Source: Odobenus rosmarus divergens (lineage: Eukaryota > Chordata > Mammalia > Carnivora > Odobenidae). From it: a stretch of 64,000 bases of DNA. Made by a program: the position numbers and the translations under genes. Below, in pieces: positions 47,333 to 58,775 of the stretch; position 1 is the first letter of the stretch, and the number at the start of each line of letters is the position of its first letter. The stretch spans positions 42,035 through 106,034 of the forward strand of contig NW_004451885.1 of the NCBI RefSeq assembly GCF_000321225.1. The letters run 5' to 3'. The notes beneath the pieces are model-generated. The model was given only the letters and a program-made list of their open reading frames with translations. It did not search any database and was not told the DNA's origin.

Positions 47333-47519
47333 GGGCGCCTGGAGGGGACGGTGGCTCAGTCGGTTAAACGTCTGCCTTCAGCTCAGATCATGATCCCAAG
47401 GTCCTGGGATTGAGTGCCACATCAGGCTCCCTGCTCAACAGGGAGCCGGCTTCTCCCTCTCCCTCTGCCCCTCTCTCTCTCAAATAAATAAAATCCTTAA
47501 AAAAATATATAAAAAATAA
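47333..47519 (+). mobile_element. Carnivore SINE with 8-bp insertion in the head, TSD present
   Basis: The head reads 'ggcgcctggaggggacggtgg' where other copies read 'ggcgcctgggtgg', an extra 'aggggacg' in front of the A box. Flanks 47319-47332 and 47520-47533 ('aaagctgtttgtag' and 'aaagctgcttgtag') differ at one base. Confidence 0.95.
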
Positions 47520-47850
47520 AAAGCTGCTTGTAGAAAAAAAATGTTCTTCTATTTCCCTTATGTATTTCTGTTGGGTATATTTAATTCTGTCTGGGAACAT
47601 TATTCTCCTCTTCTAGAACTGCCCCTTCTAGAACTGGTGTCTTGATGACTCAGAAAACATGAAGAAGCTGGAACAAAGGAAGTAATTTTTTCTGAAATCC
47701 AGTGGAATTGCCCTTCTCAGGTCTGTGTATGAGCCCACTGGCTAGCTCACCTGGCTGGTCTGGGAGCCAAGAGCAAGTGTGGGTATCTTGAGGTCATCAT
47801 CAAGGCAGGCAGAATGGATCAAAAAACTGGATGTTTTCTCTTTGCTATCC

Positions 47851-47875
47851 TTTTTTTTTTTTTTTTTTTTTTTTT
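47851..47875 (+). repeat. Poly-T run of 25
   Basis: Uninterrupted T25. No recognisable retroelement body is attached on the 3' side, so it is either a stand-alone homopolymer or a tail whose element has decayed. Confidence 0.95.
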
Positions 47876-48870
47876 GCTGTAAAACTAGATTCTTTCATCC
47901 AGGATAGGGTAGGAAAATGGAAGGTAGATAGATGAAGCAAGACTGACCCATGAGTTGATGGTTCTCAAAGAGGGAAGATGGGTTCATCGGGCTTATTATA
48001 TTCTCTCTACTTTGTTATATGTTTATATGTTATATATTTGAATATATGTTCCATAATAAAGACTTAAAGTATTGCAGTCCTAGTGCTTGATAATGTTAGC
48101 AGATGTCCTGCTTCCAAAAATGCATTATTTTATCAGATCATTCATCCCAGTGCTTCCACTTTTACATATCTTGAGCAAAATTTGATACACACTTCAGTTT
48201 CACTTGCTCTTAAAAATAGAAAAAATGTAGGATTCCTCTTTAAAAGTGATAAGATGTCCCAGATGGTTTGGCTCAGACTTACTAAATCCTTCTTAGAAGC
48301 AGGAAATCACATCTGCCAACCCAATGTTAATCTGAATTCCCAGATCAGAGGGAAGTTTTGAGGAGCCCATGATAATTGCAAGATCACACAATAGCCATTT
48401 CTCCTTTGCTCAGGTAAAGTATACACCTTCAACTCTATCCTGTACAAAAAGAAAAAGAGGAACATAGCTTCAACATTTTCACAGGTGAGACATTGGTCCA
48501 CATTGACGGTTCAGTGATTTCTGGTCTGCCTGTCTGGCCCCCTCTCCTCCAGGACCCTATGAACAAAAAGGCCCCCTCTATGACAGATCCCAGTTTGGCA
48601 ATATACATTATTTATGTCCACCACTTTTCTGGAAAAATTGTAATTTTGGATTTGTGTGCGTTTTAGACCTTATATCGATTTTTTATTACAAAGACTGGCC
48701 TGTCGTATAGATGTCATTTCTCAGTGACCCAGTACCAGCTGGTGCTGACTCCCTGATGCTTTCTGAGTTGCCAGCAGCTCTTGCATACCACAAAGAGAGT
48801 GATCAACTCCTAAGCACCTTCTCTCAGGTTGTGGGAAGTTGTTCTTGGCCCCAGGTCACTGTAGGGCTAG
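47876..48870. other. No gene or named repeat seen
   Basis: Unique DNA. A possible LINE-like terminus at 47995-48070 ('tatatgttccataataaaga') is too short to classify. Confidence 0.4.
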
Positions 48871-48874
48871 ATTA

Positions 48875-49430
48875 GTCTTCTACACTAACAAATTACCACA
48901 AATTTAGTGACTTAAAACAATGCCCATTTATTATCTCACAGTTCCCATGTAGTGACCTAGACGAAGCTTAGCTGGTCTCTCTGCTCAGGGTCTTATAGGG
49001 TTGTAATTGAGGCGTCAGCTTGTCTGTCATAGGGCCTCACATGATGTTCAGGATTTTCATTCAAGCACATATAGTTGTTGATTGTTTGCTTCCTTGCTGC
49101 TATCGAATTCAGTCTCTTGTTTCTCAAGGCTAGCCTGAGAGACAATCTCTACTGCTTCAAGTCTCTCTGCCTCTTTTAAAGGGCCTGATTAGGTCAGATC
49201 GTATCCAGCATAATCTCCCTTTTAATGAACTCAAAATCAGTTAATTTTAGGACCTTAATTACATCTGCAAAATCCCATCAGTTTTGCTATATAAGTAACC
49301 TAATCAAGGGAGCGGCTTCCATGATACTCACAAGGTTCCCCCATACTCAAGGAGAAGGATTACACAAGGGCTATACACTGGGGGTAGGGATGTTGAGGGC
49401 CATCTCAGGATTCTGCTCTTCCACATAGTT
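48875..49430 (-). mobile_element. MLT1-like (MaLR) LTR, antisense
   Basis: The plus strand carries the complement of an MLT1 end: 'acaaattaccacaaatttag', 'tgacttaaaacaatgcccat', 'ttattatctcacagtt', then 'ggaccttaattacatctgca' near 49251 and 'agggccatctcaggattctg' near 49396. Diverged; subfamily not fixed. Confidence 0.65.
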
Positions 49431-49527
49431 CAACACTTCCTAAAGGTTTTGAGCTCTCTGACATGGAGGGAAAAAGGTAGCACTGCTAATAGACTAGGAT
49501 AGGTTCTACCTGGAGAGAGGTCAGGAA

Positions 49528-49701
49528 CAGTAGTTCTAAATCATGACTACCCACTGGAATCATCTGAGGCTTTAAAAAATTCTGATCTTTGACCCCACAC
49601 CCAGAGATTCTGATGTGACTGGTCTGGGATGCAGCCTGGGCCCCAGGATATTTTAAGCTCTCTAGGTGATTTCACTGTGCAGCCAGGGATGAGAACCAGT
49701 G
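49528..49701 (+). mobile_element. MER5A (hAT-Charlie, non-autonomous)
   Basis: It starts 'cagtagttctaaatcatgac' and ends 'gatgagaaccagtg', with 'actggaatcatctgaggct', 'cccagagattctgatgtgac' and 'gatttcactgtgcagccagg'. Order, inverted termini and length (174 bp) fit MER5A. Confidence 0.88.
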
Positions 49702-49989
49702 GTGTAGACAGGTAAGAAACTTATCTGCTCTGCCTCAGTCCTAATGAAAGAGAACGCTCAGCAAGCAGAGCCCTAACCACTACCACAGTCAAAGGGACAA
49801 GAGTTTACAACGTGGAGATGTTTATCAGGGTAGATTTTAGCAAGCTCCATCTCAGATGAAGTCAATTCATCTCAGTGATTGTAAAATCACTGACAGAGGG
49901 AGTCCGTTGGGACAGGTAATCTTTCTCATCATTTTTTTTTTTTTTAAGAATACGTGAATCTAAGATTTTTGCTAAGTAAGTGAACAAGA

Positions 49990-50135
49990 CTGGAATTCAT
50001 TTTTCTGTACTTATTGGCTGTGTGACTTTGGGCAAATTCTTGACTCTCTCTGCTCCTCTGTTTCCTCACCTGTCAAATGGGATAATTTTAAAGCCTAGCT
50101 CATAGCATGGTTGGGAGGATTAAGACGAGTTGCTT
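49990..50135 (+). mobile_element. MIR fragment
   Basis: Clear MIR core: 'ggctgtgtgactttgggcaa' (50016-50035), 'cctctgtttcctcacctgtc' (50055-50074), 'aaatgggataattttaaagc', 'gttgggaggattaagacgag'. Confidence 0.85.
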
Positions 50136-50899
50136 TGTGGAAAGATATGGTCTGAGTGGAGGGGTGCATGAGTTAGTCCCAGAGAACCAGTTAGAGGAGG
50201 AGATTTCATATAATAAAATAAGACCCCTCATGCAGTATAGAACTACTTGGCCATCTTCAGAGTTTGAATTTATTATATATGTAATTGGACCAGATTTATT
50301 TTGAGAATAGATTGAAAGTTCAGATGGTCCACCAGCTATTTGATATTCTTTATTGGGATTGGATAGGCAAAGATAGAGGTTAACTTTCTCTTGGCCCTCA
50401 GCCTGCCCTATATGTGCCCTTTTATCACCTCTGAGGTGCCTTTTTGTTAACACCCAAGCACCCAACACCCAAGCACCTCCAGAGCTTTTCTAACCAATGC
50501 CCAGCACCTGAGGCCTCTCCTGCCCTTTGTTCTCAAGAATTCGCTGTCTCCATCATCCCGCCCTTTGGCTTTGCCCTTTTTCCCTCTGCATTCTCTCTGT
50601 GGACCATAACTGGATTTAAATCACGATATTGATTGAATCAATATCATTTGTGTAAGTGATGTCCCCCGTGTTGCCGTGTCAAGATCCTCCCCATCTTTAA
50701 ATACTAGTTCTGCATTTTCAACCACTTACAGAATGTTGTTCCACAGTCCACAAGCACCTCAAACTCCACAGCTAAAGGCACGTGCCCCCTTCTCAGTTAA
50801 TGTGCCATCCTTCTCCTCCAGGACAAATCAGTCACCTGGAGACGAACGGGAATCCTCCCCTTCCTCAACCTGAATACCAACTAGTGGCCAAACTCAGTG
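50136..50899. other. No gene seen
   Basis: Unique DNA. A small tandem repeat of the 14-mer 'acacccaagcaccc' lies at about 50449-50478. Confidence 0.45.
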
Positions 50900-51345
50900 T
50901 ATTTCTTCTTCTAAGTACATGCCCAGGCTCCTCCCACCCCATGGCTGAGGCTTCAGCTGTTCAACCAATCTGCAAACGGCTCTGTCTCCAGTCCTGCCAT
51001 CTTCTGCCCACTTGCCCCCCCACAAAATGGCTACTTACCCTTCTAAAATATAGATACGGTTATGTTACTTCCCTCTTTGAAAGACTTCACTGGCTCTCTA
51101 AAGAGTTAAGCCAAAACACTCCTCCCTCCTGAAGCTTTCCATGGCCCAGTGCCTGTCATGGATTTAGCCAGCCCTCCGTACGTCCCCATACCACCTGGAC
51201 CCAGCGTTACTACAAACCTGACCCCTACTGCGGGTTTGACTCCTGCACCTTCCACAAGACTGTGAGCTCCTTGAGGACACAAACTCTACCTACTATCGTG
51301 CCTGCATGTAATATAGCTAGACGAATATTTGCCAAATTTATTGGC
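50900..51345 (+). mobile_element. L2 LINE 3' region
   Basis: L2 order: 'tatgttacttccctctttga' (51061-51080), 'cactggctctctaaagagtt', 'tttccatggcccagtgcctg', 'cttccacaagactgtgagct', 'ccttgaggacacaaactcta'. The poly-A-type end of L2 is degraded. Confidence 0.65.
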
Positions 51346-51462
51346 ACTACAAAACCAAACTTCTCAGGGTATCTGTGGCTTAAGCCTTAAGCTTTTGAGA
51401 TAATGAAATATTGACTATTCAGTTTCCAGCTGGATTAATTTCCTCTGTTCTTCAATAAAATA

Positions 51463-51504
<42 letters not shown>
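51463..51504 (+). repeat. (ATCT)n microsatellite
   Basis: Uninterrupted tetranucleotide of about 10 units. Confidence 0.95.
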
Positions 51505-53689
51505 TGCAGGCCACTTTTGTAACACTGTCTCAATCATTCATAAAATTCTTCCAATCAGTATTGCTGTGACTATTTAATGTATGGTGAAATTATGGACATT
51601 CAGAGACTTAGTGGAAATCCTCTATCTCTTCCTCTTGGAGCAAAGGTAGATTCCCAACTAAAAATGCACTATAGATTATGTATGGCTCTCGGAGCAGGGT
51701 GGGGGACTCTCATCTATAGATGACCAGAGAAGAGAAAACAAAGGCCAGGAGGCTGCCTCACTCAGTTTTGACAAAGGGAGGACCTTCCAGGGTCAAGGCA
51801 AGTCTGAGCAGCTTTGGGCTGGTGAAGAGAGAGGCTGCCAGCCGACTGGCACATGCACACCCCTTCGGAGGTGTGCATGCTGTGAATAAAGCGTCTTCAT
51901 CTTGGCTGTGTTTTCAATCCATTAAAATGAATAAAAATTTTATTTTGAGCATTAAAAAAAATTCCTTGAGCCAAATCTAATCATTTTAGAGGTCAGGAAA
52001 GGTGAGGGACGGGGGGCAGCCACGCTGCCAGGGAAGCAGGGAAAATGCCAAGCCCGGGTTTGTAAGAATTGATCCCACACAGACTGCCGGCTCTGCCGCC
52101 CCTGGGTACGGTGAGATTTCGCAGGGGCGAGTGACTGAGTTGCTGCCATCTGGCTGAATCTCTTCATCATGAGTGCTTTCAGATATAGAGCATGTTTCCA
52201 AAAATAAGTGTCCTATATATCTCAGGCCTGGGACTCTGTCAACAGCTGTAGCGCATCTGGGCAGGCACTGACGAGGTTCACCCAGCCAGCAGCCCCTAGC
52301 AGGCAGAGCAGCTTCCTGGCTCCCCTGGGTATTCCTCTACCTTCTCACCTCCTTCCTGAGCTCTTCATGGGGAGGGGAGGGGGCCACGTGCAGGCTCACT
52401 CTGCAACGTAAATCCTGCTCCCACTTATTGGCCTTTTGCGGTCCAGTTTATAGAGCAGAAGAGCTTCCAAGGGGTTTGAGTATCTGCAGCCACCTGCAAG
52501 AGGTTTCTGGCAGCCAGGCCTTCAGGAAGGTAGGATGGGCTTTGGCTTGTTCTGCAGTTTGGCTTGTTCCTCTTGTGGGATCCCCTCGCTCCTACTAGTC
52601 TCCATCTGGCTGACAGGATCAAAAAAATCACTTGGGGCAGAAAGAAATATAATAAAAGGCATAGGAGGAATAGCAAGGGGAAGAAATCATGCAAGACAGA
52701 GGGAGGCCTCCAGCCATGGGTGTGGGGCCTACAGACAGGCTCTGGACATGGAGAACCCACTTCAGGAGGGCATCAGAATGCAGAAACCTGACGTCACTTT
52801 CCCCCCAGCATTGTCTCCGACCCGATCTGCTCGGCTGGAAAGCTCAATGAAGAGTGATTTGTCTTTGTTCCAACTTCTATTGTTTTCCATTTGAAGGCAC
52901 CCACCCCAGGAGATTCAAATTTCCTGTAGATGTTGATGTGCCCATATCTTCAGTGACAAATAAGCCAGTAACTTATTCTTAGAGATCTGGTGTTCACACT
53001 GCAAGAAGTAACTCCTTTTCTTTTTTTTAAAGGGGGGAAAATAAATTACAAACATGCTTTAGTCATCTCTCTGAATTGTACAGTGTCAAAAATTTGTGAT
53101 TTATTACCCTGCTTTCTCCCGGCCTATTATATTTCCCTGAGCCTTCCCCCAAGGGCTGCTTGGGACTAGATTAGCCCACATGATTATTTCAAAGCACATC
53201 ATGTTGAAAGCCGTTCCCAGGAAACCCCGTGTTTCGCTGAAGGGTCACAGGAAGCTGGGAAGAGGTCAGAGCAACTGAAGTTGGTGCATTTGACTGGTTT
53301 CAACAGTGACCTTCAGGTCTCCATACACGGCCCTGCTACCTTCTGGCTCTATTTACTGCATTCCCTTTCTCCTTCTGCATAGTTACAAGCCCTTCATTGT
53401 CTTGGTACTAAAAAGAGCTCAAGGTTTGGGGGGAGCCGGTGTGGAGGAGTTTATGGTGGAGAAGGTAATTTGAGACATGGCTGGTTCTAGAAATCTTTGG
53501 CAGAAATCCTTAATTTAATAAAAATAAATTTGTGTGAGCTCTTTCAGGTTCTATGGTATTTTTAGAGCCCAGACTAGTGTCCGCCTCATAGTAACACAGC
53601 AAATAAGTGCCTTTATTAGCCTCCCTATCATGGATATTCATCCATTGCCTGCTACGCGCCATGCATTCTAATCGCTGTGGATATTGCAA
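51505..53689. other. No gene or named repeat seen; GC-richer unique block
   Basis: More than 2 kb without a repeat family. 51990-52200 is CpG-containing and 52220-52900 moderately GC-rich. ORFs on both strands at 52425-52894 overlap without any protein-family feature. Could include conserved regulatory DNA, which an alignment would show. Confidence 0.4.
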
Positions 53690-53960
53690 AGGCACCTGGT
53701 GTTCTGTTCTTCCATTTTTTCCATTTTTTCAATAAATATTTATTGAGCATCGTTTTTAGTACCAGCCGCTGTTAGTATCAAAGACTTCAATGATGGATAA
53801 GACCTGGTCCCCAAGTTACTCACAGTTTTATGGGAGAGACAGGTGTAAATAAATAAGTATGAATCATGTGTTGAGTGCTACACAGTGTTATACAAAAATG
53901 TTACAGGAGTGGCTGAGTAGAGAGTGACTAATGTGGAGCTGGAGAGTTTACAAATAGGGT
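53690..53960 (+). repeat. Ancient mammal-wide repeat fragment
   Basis: 'aataaatatttattgagcat', 'tcaatgatggataagacctg' and 'gtttatgggagagacagg'-like phrases match the class seen at 24.1 kb. Confidence 0.45.
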
Positions 53961-53964
53961 AATA

Positions 53965-54360
53965 TTTGAATTAGGCCCTAGAACCAATAAGATGTGGGTA
54001 TGTATAAAGTGAGAGATTTATTTTAAGGAATTTGGCAAGTCCAGTATCTGCAGAGTAGGCTGCCAGGCTGCAGACTCAAGGAAGAGTTGAAGTTTCAGTC
54101 CAGACTCTGTTTGCTGGCAACAGGGAGGTCACTTTTGGGGATTCTTTAGGTGTTGTGGTTGTTGTTTTAAAGGCCTTCAACTGATTGGATGAGGCCCACC
54201 CACATGATTGATAGTAATCTGCTTTACTCAAAGTCTACTGATTTAAATGTTAATCCCAACCAAAAAACACCGTCACAAAAACATCTAAAAGAGTATTTGG
54301 CCAAAAACCTGAGTGCCATAGCTCAGCCAAGAAGACACATAAAATTAACCACCCCAGCTA
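53965..54360 (+). mobile_element. LTR-like old repeat, second copy
   Basis: Shares 'atctgcagagtaggctgcc', 'caactgattggatgaggccc', 'ctttactcaaagtctactga' and 'acataaaattaacca' with the copy at 39858-40245, same orientation. The beginning ('gaaccaataagatgtggg') is also preserved here. Confidence 0.6.
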
Positions 54361-55679
54361 GAGATAAGAGTTTGAAGGTCAAAAGGGCAAAAGCCAGACT
54401 GAAAATCCTTTCACAGCGTCTCCTGGCCTTCCTGATAACCTCCAAGTTCCTTAGCAAGGCAGTCAAGGCCAATAATAGAAGCTCCTTGGCAATGTCTCCC
54501 AGTCATATGTTTTCCACTCCTCATGAGGGATTCATGCACCAGCCAGAGCCTCAGACTTGCAACTCCCCGAAGGGATGCTATGCCTTTGATCGGCCGTATC
54601 AGCCTGGATTATTCCTACCAGCCTGACTCCAGAACCCTCTCTCGTGGGGAGCCTGCTCTGCTGCCCGGCCAATTTGGGAGTGAAACAGTACACATGAACC
54701 TCACTTCATATGCAGCAAGGACAGCCTAGATATGGCCACTTCTCTCCCACAAGCTTCCTGAAAATGGTATTTCTCCTGGTATCATGAGCATTTGCAATCT
54801 CGTTTAAGAATATTTGATTGTTAGAACAAGAAAAAGAGGATAGGTGGAACACATAAGGATAGATAGTGAGCTAATAGCTCATAAGGTGGAACTTACATGT
54901 TAAGGAAAGATAGTAAGCCAGTAGCTATGGGACGGGGGCAAAAGTCATAAAATGTGTTAAATAAGTCCATAATCTCTAAGACATGCCAAAGGCACACAGA
55001 ATTAATAGAAAATATGATGTAACGCACAGGTACATTACTTATGGACCAAAAGAATTGCAAAAACAAATCACGGCCATGCCACTTGTGGCTGGACAGCTCT
55101 GTCTCCCCTAAACCAGCCATGTATATGTGGCATCAGTGGGGTCCCATCCTGGCCCCATACGTGCTCTATCCATGAACCACAAATGCAGCCCACAGCTGAA
55201 GTTCAGCACAGCAATGTGTGCGCTACATCTGGGCCCAGCAAATATGCGTGGGTCTCTTCAATACAGGGAGAGTGTGTTCTAGGTCCTGGCATATCTTGTC
55301 TGGGGTCCCCCTTACTGCAACCTCAACTCTGGGCCTCACGACTACCAGTGAGGACAGCTAATTTGTTAGAGAGAGAGGGGACCTGGGAGCACCACACAAC
55401 TCTGGAGGCATGACCCTCCCACCTTCCACCGTCATCTTCCTTGCACTGACCTACCTCCTCTCTCTCCTTCTGTTCTCGCTGGGGGTTAGTAAACCCAGCA
55501 GTGAGGCCTTCAACCTAGTCTGTGAGAGGTTTTGTTCCCTAACCTCTAGGCAAGTTGCCTGGTAGGGTGTTGGGGGTGACACTGCATCAAGCCAATTTCC
55601 CATGCAACATGTGTTCATATACTCATATTTGGTACGTGTCTTGCATAAATTAAACACTGACTCAACAAATATTCTTGTA
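54361..55679. other. No gene seen
   Basis: Unique DNA with short ORFs only. Confidence 0.45.
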
Positions 55680-56070
55680 ATGAGTGGATGAGTGAATGAA
55701 TGAAGGAATTACAGGCAGGAAGAGGGCATCCTTGCCTGAATCAGAAAAAACAGGAAGCATGCAAGTACCTTTCTTTCTTACCTGGCCGCCTGGAGTGTAG
55801 AGTTTGAGGGGGGTCTGACTTAGGTCTAGAAAAGTAGGCAGGAGTCACTTTATGGACACTAAATTCCATATGGAGGCATTTCAGATTTATCTTTTGGTCA
55901 AGGGAGCCATTAAAAGTTTTTAAGCAGGTCAAATTTTTAATTCAGATCAGATCTGACTTTCTGAAAAAGCACTGTAGCAGCAGAACAAAAATGGATTCGA
56001 GAATAAACCAGAGGCAGAGACCAGGTGGGGGTGAAATGAACTCCAAACTTACTTGGGGAAATAAAAAGAT
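55680..56070 (+). repeat. Ancient mammal-wide repeat fragment
   Basis: 'gggagccattaaaagttttt', 'aagcaggtcaaatttttaat' and 'agcactgtagcagcagaac' follow the 24.1-kb repeat pattern. Confidence 0.45.
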
Positions 56071-56149
56071 AATTAACCGGGTAAAAAAGATAAAAACGTC
56101 AAAGGTAAGATCACAGATTTATACCATCAGAATTCAGAAGAGAGAAAAG

Positions 56150-56260
56150 AAAATAAGCGTTTATTGAAACCCTACTATGTGCCAGAAACTCACTCACACT
56201 GCCTCATGTAACCTGCATAATAGCCCTGTCAGGTGGTACAATTACCCACTGTTAAGCCAA
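56150..56260 (-). mobile_element. MIR fragment
   Basis: 'aaccctactatgtgccagaa' and 'cataatagccctgtcaggtg' are MIR complement. Confidence 0.55.
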
Positions 56261-57404
56261 AGAAATGCTAGCCAGAGAAAAGCTACCCTAATTCTCACAC
56301 TAGAGTAGATCCAGGTTTCATGGGGTCTGAAGCTTTTAGAAATTTTTAAGCACTCTATAATACAAAATCCCAAATAGAGAAGTAGGTATGAAAGTGAGTA
56401 CTTATTCAAACTGAAAAAAAGAAAGTACCATTTGAAGGTGAACATCACAAAAACCATAAAATCCAGCAAAACTCATTATCATGAATTAACTGCCTAGCAA
56501 CGTTTGTAATACTTCTTCCCTATATTTTTTATCCATATGTTCCCTGACTTCCCCTTTGTATGACTATGACTTTGTGTTCTCTATGGAGAGAACAGAAATA
56601 CAATTTTATCTATTTTTCTTAGCATAGTTGAGCAAATTTGTTTTTACCATTGATAGTTTAGAAAAGTTTCTTTCATCTTCATACCTCAGTATTGGTAAAA
56701 CCATGTAAAGTTTTAGGATTGTTGTCAAATTCAGGAAAACTTTTATCAAGTTTCTTTTTAACATGAGCTGTAAACCTTCAAGGCCTTTCAGATTTTCTTA
56801 CTCAATGGCTAATCTTAGATTCTCTTTCAGTTGGAAATGGCTGGCCCATCTGGCTCTACTCTTATGTCCTTCCTATGCTAGGTACTGAGGATGCAATCTT
56901 TTTGCCATGTGATCTCTAGCCCCCACCTCCCTATGACTAACCTGGTGAGCTAAGTTGGCCCAGAGAACACGACTTAAAGCCAATCCTGTGCTGGGACACC
57001 TGGAAATAATGGAACAGCGCACAGAACTGACTACAAGAGCAGATAAACGTGTCCCTCCAAAACTAGATCAAATATGTCCTCCCTCAACTTCTGCTTGTCT
57101 ACATCCCAACATCCCCTGCCCCCCCACCAATGGCATTTGACATGAAAGTATGACAGCAGAAGAGAACAAAGTGGAAAGAGAAAATGGTTTTCACCAACTG
57201 AGATGTAAAGTTTACTTTTGCAAATTTTAGAAAATACATGACGTGCTGAACACATTACCAAGACACTGGAGGTGTCTAATATCTTGGAAATGACCTGTGC
57301 AAGAAAGGGGGTCCCCATCAAAGTCAGAGTCAACCAGAAAATCAAAGTTAAACCTTCGATGCACTGACTTAAAAGCCCATTCTCTTCCTAAGACTCTGAA
57401 TGAG
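56261..57404. other. No gene seen
   Basis: AT-rich unique DNA. Nothing recognised. Confidence 0.45.
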
Positions 57405-57420
57405 CCTCAAAGCTACTTTA

Positions 57421-58170
57421 AAGAAAAAAAAATTACCATTTTAGCCATTTTTAAGTATACAATTCAGTGGCACTTAGTATATTCACACTGTTGTACAACA
57501 ATCACCACCATCCATCTCCAGAATTAATTGTCTTCCCAAACTGACACCCTGTACCCAATAAATGACTCCACATTCTTCCCTCCCCCCAGTGCCTGGTAAC
57601 CTCTGTTCTACTCTCTGCCTCTAGGTACCTCATGTAAATGGAATCATGCAATATTTGACCTTTTGTGTTTGGCTTATTTCACTTAGCACAATGTTTTTAA
57701 GGTTCATCCATGTTGTAGCATGTATTAATATTTCATTCTAAATAATATTTCATTGTATGGATATACCACATTTTATTTATCCATCCATGCATTGATAGAC
57801 ACTCGGGTTGCTTCCATTTTTTGACTATCATGAATAATGCTGCTATGAATATTGGTGTATAAATATCTGTTTGAGTCCCTGCTTTCAGTTTTTTGGGGCA
57901 TATACCCAGGACTGAAATTGTTAGATCATATGGTAATTCCAAGTTGAAATTTTGAGAAACCATAGTATTATTTTCCACAGTGGCTGCACCATTTTACATT
58001 CCCACCAGCTGTGCACAAGGGCTCCGATTTCTCTGCATCCTCACAAACACTTGTCTTCAAGGGTTTTTAAAATAGCATCCAAAGGGGTGTGAGGTGATAC
58101 TTCATTATGGCTTAGATTTTCATTTCCCTAATGATTAGTGATATTGAGCATCTTTTCATGAGCTTATTGA
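57421..58170 (-). mobile_element. Old L1 3' end, antisense, with TSD
   Basis: The plus strand carries the complement of 3'UTR and ORF2 C-terminus ('ggatataccacattttattt' near 57759; 'gctgcaccattttacattcc' near 57983; 'gtgaggtgatacttcattat' near 58090). Flanks 57405-57419 and 58171-58185 (both 'cctcaaag' plus near-identical 'ctacttt'/'ccacttt') form an imperfect TSD. An 81-codon minus-strand ORF at 57733-57978 is an ORF2 C-terminal remnant. Confidence 0.9.
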
Positions 58171-58494
58171 CCTCAAAGCCACTTTTATCAAAATTATCCA
58201 ATTAATACATTGAAGCTCTCATGAAAACTTTGATTTTTTTCATTCATTAGTTAGTACCCTCAATAAAATAAGATTAAATAACTTTCAACGGGTCAGACAA
58301 TAGAGGATTTTCCTGGGAGTTGAGGAGTGGACTGCAATCAGCTGAAACTTTAAAATTTGCAGAGACTTTCAAGGATATCTGAGCTGCAGGCAGCATATTT
58401 CAGGGATAGAGAGAGTTACTGCTCTCATGGGTTTGCCATGACTAAGGGGTGTTTAAATTGGGGGAGGGGTAGAATACTTACCCTCTCTAAGTTT
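58171..58494. other. No gene seen
   Basis: Unique DNA. Confidence 0.45.
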
Positions 58495-58775
58495 TTGCAA
58501 TCATGATTGAAAGGATGCTATAGACCAAATGTGTCTCTCCCGCAAATTTCCATGTGTGGAAACTTAATCCCACATATGAAGGTATTTGGAAGTGGAGCCT
58601 TTGGGAAGTGATTGTCACAAGGGTGGAACCCTCATGGTTGGGATTAGTGCCCTTGTAAGAAGAGGCCAGAGTTCACTAACTCTTCCACCATGCAAAGAAC
58701 TGTAAGCAATAAATTTCTGCTCCTTATAAGCCATCTAGCCCATGGCATTTTTGTTATAGCAATCCTAATGGACTG
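58495..58775 (+). mobile_element. MLT1-like (MaLR) LTR
   Basis: MLT1 pattern: 'ctatagaccaaatgtgtctc', 'ggtatttggaagtggagcct', 'gtgcccttgtaagaagaggc', 'gcaataaatttctgctcctt' (poly-A signal AATAAA near 58708), 'aatcctaatggactg'. Probably a solo LTR; no internal region is seen. Confidence 0.7.

Noticed and set aside
51463..51504. Regular short repeats as a CRISPR-like array
   Set aside because: It is an uninterrupted (ATCT)n microsatellite with no spacers, in a mammalian genome.
54189..54626. 145-codon plus-strand ORF
   Set aside because: It begins inside the LTR-like repeat and runs into unique DNA with no family features.
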